36,285 bases of DNA, from NCBI GenBank assembly GCA_029861705.1, contig JAOTYW010000002.1, positions 1 through 36,285 on the forward strand, read 5' to 3'. Below are positions 35,628 through 36,285 of this stretch, piece by piece. The notes under the pieces were generated by a model. The model was not told where the DNA came from. It ran no database searches and was given only the letters and a program-made list of their open reading frames with translations. Both the position numbers and the translations under genes were made by a program. How positions within the stretch are numbered: the stretch's first letter is position 1; each line of letters opens with the position of its first letter. Source of the stretch: Flavobacteriaceae bacterium (GTDB taxonomy: Bacteria > Bacteroidota > Bacteroidia > Flavobacteriales > Flavobacteriaceae).

Positions 35628-36285
35628 TTAGTTTTTTGAAAGCCAATGCAAGGTATTCAATACAAATTGTTTCCAGTCGTATTCTTTGAGATTCATACCA
35701 GCAGGTTGTTTCGAACCATCTTCTTCATTAAAAATCATTGCTGTAAAACCGTTAGAATCTCCGAGTGCTACAACTTTCCCTTTTCCAACTATTCCTGCCA
35801 ATGCCTGTGAGTTACCTTTTCCGATTGGTCCAACTCCTGTAGAGTGCATAACGTTTTCGGATGTTTCTGATAATTCTAACAAGTTCGTGTATTTCTTACC
35901 TGTTAATGCGCTTCCACCAAATGTCATTAGTTTAGTTACTCTTTCTTTTTCTGTTCTCCCTTTTAATATTGGATGTTGGCTTTTTAACCCTCCATTTTGA
36001 TTCGAAAATTCAATCCATCCTGTTCTTCCAATTTCTTTATTATAGTTCAAACTGTCAATTGTTGTTCCAATACTCGATTCAATTCCAAACCGATTTAGTA
36101 GTGGATTAATTGCTTGGTCTAATGGTGCGTGTTCACTAAAAACTAATAGCGAACCTCCTTGTTCTACCCATTCATACAAACTATTTATTTCTTCTTTACT
36201 AAATGTTATTTCGTCTGTTACTTCGGTTTTTGTAGTAAAGTCGAATGGAAGTGCAGTTATAATCATAACAATATCAAAACGTTCT
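35628..36285 (-). CDS. DUF4350-like domain protein, truncated by window edge
   Basis: The frame stays open upstream of the listed ATG to the edge (...RFDIVMIITALPFDF...); SLYEWVEQGGSLLVFSEHAPLDQAINPLLNRFGIES. Confidence 0.65.
   Translation of the reverse strand, partial: ERFDIVMIITALPFDFTTKTEVTDEITFSKEEINSLYEWVEQGGSLLVFSEHAPLDQAINPLLNRFGIESSIGTTIDSLNYNKEIGRTGWIEFSNQNGGLKSQHPILKGRTEKERVTKLMTFGGSALTGKKYTNLLELSETSENVMHSTGVGPIGKGNSQALAGIVGKGKVVALGDSNGFTAMIFNEEDGSKQPAGMNLKEYDWKQFVLNTLHWLSKN

Noticed and set aside
22983-36285. CRISPR array
   Set aside because: Repeats are imperfect palindromes spaced by whole genes and of variable sequence, not regularly spaced identical direct repeats with short spacers.
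22983-36285. The repeats as simple rho-independent terminators
   Set aside because: They lie in terminator positions, but there is no consistent T-tract after the stem, and conserved AAC/GTT boxes with unequal spacers are not expected of terminators. A secondary terminator role cannot be excluded.
1-36285. Integron integrase, transposase, phage or defence genes inside the window
   Set aside because: No tyrosine recombinase, DDE/HUH transposase, phage structural or recognised anti-phage protein was found in the ORF list.

Overview
This is a Bacteroidota (Flavobacteriia-like) accessory region; taxonomy is inferred from protein style only. Nearly all genes are on the minus strand, and the only well-supported plus-strand CDS are an M23 peptidase (2690-3625) and a small membrane protein (15949-16329). 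The left part (about 0-21.5 kb) has fairly ordinary genes: a Reg_prop sensor fragment, SLC13/DASS transporter, sugar isomerase, lactonase, lipid kinase, PafA-like phosphatase, VanZ-like protein, ADP-ribosylglycohydrolase, sulfatase, iodotyrosine-deiodinase-like nitroreductase, AhpD-like protein, CrtISO/RetSat-like oxidoreductase and MDR dehydrogenase. From about 22 kb to the right edge the organisation changes. There are consecutive 1-2-gene units of unrelated function, all on the minus strand, and most are separated by imperfect inverted repeats. Read in gene direction, each repeat begins with ..AACAAT.. and ends with ..GAYCGTTRSC.., with asymmetric spacers. These strongly resemble attC sites of an integron-like gene-cassette array. 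No integrase is visible in the window; if this is an integron, it should lie past the right edge. Secondary signals are: nested REP-like elements inside some of these repeats, ORFs whose ends are encoded by repeat DNA, an AraC C-terminal remnant abutting a VanZ gene, a halotyrosine-dehalogenase-like enzyme with conserved substrate residues, and a CrtISO-like protein with an apparent half FNR-type barrel at its C-terminus. No tRNA, rRNA or CRISPR was recognised.
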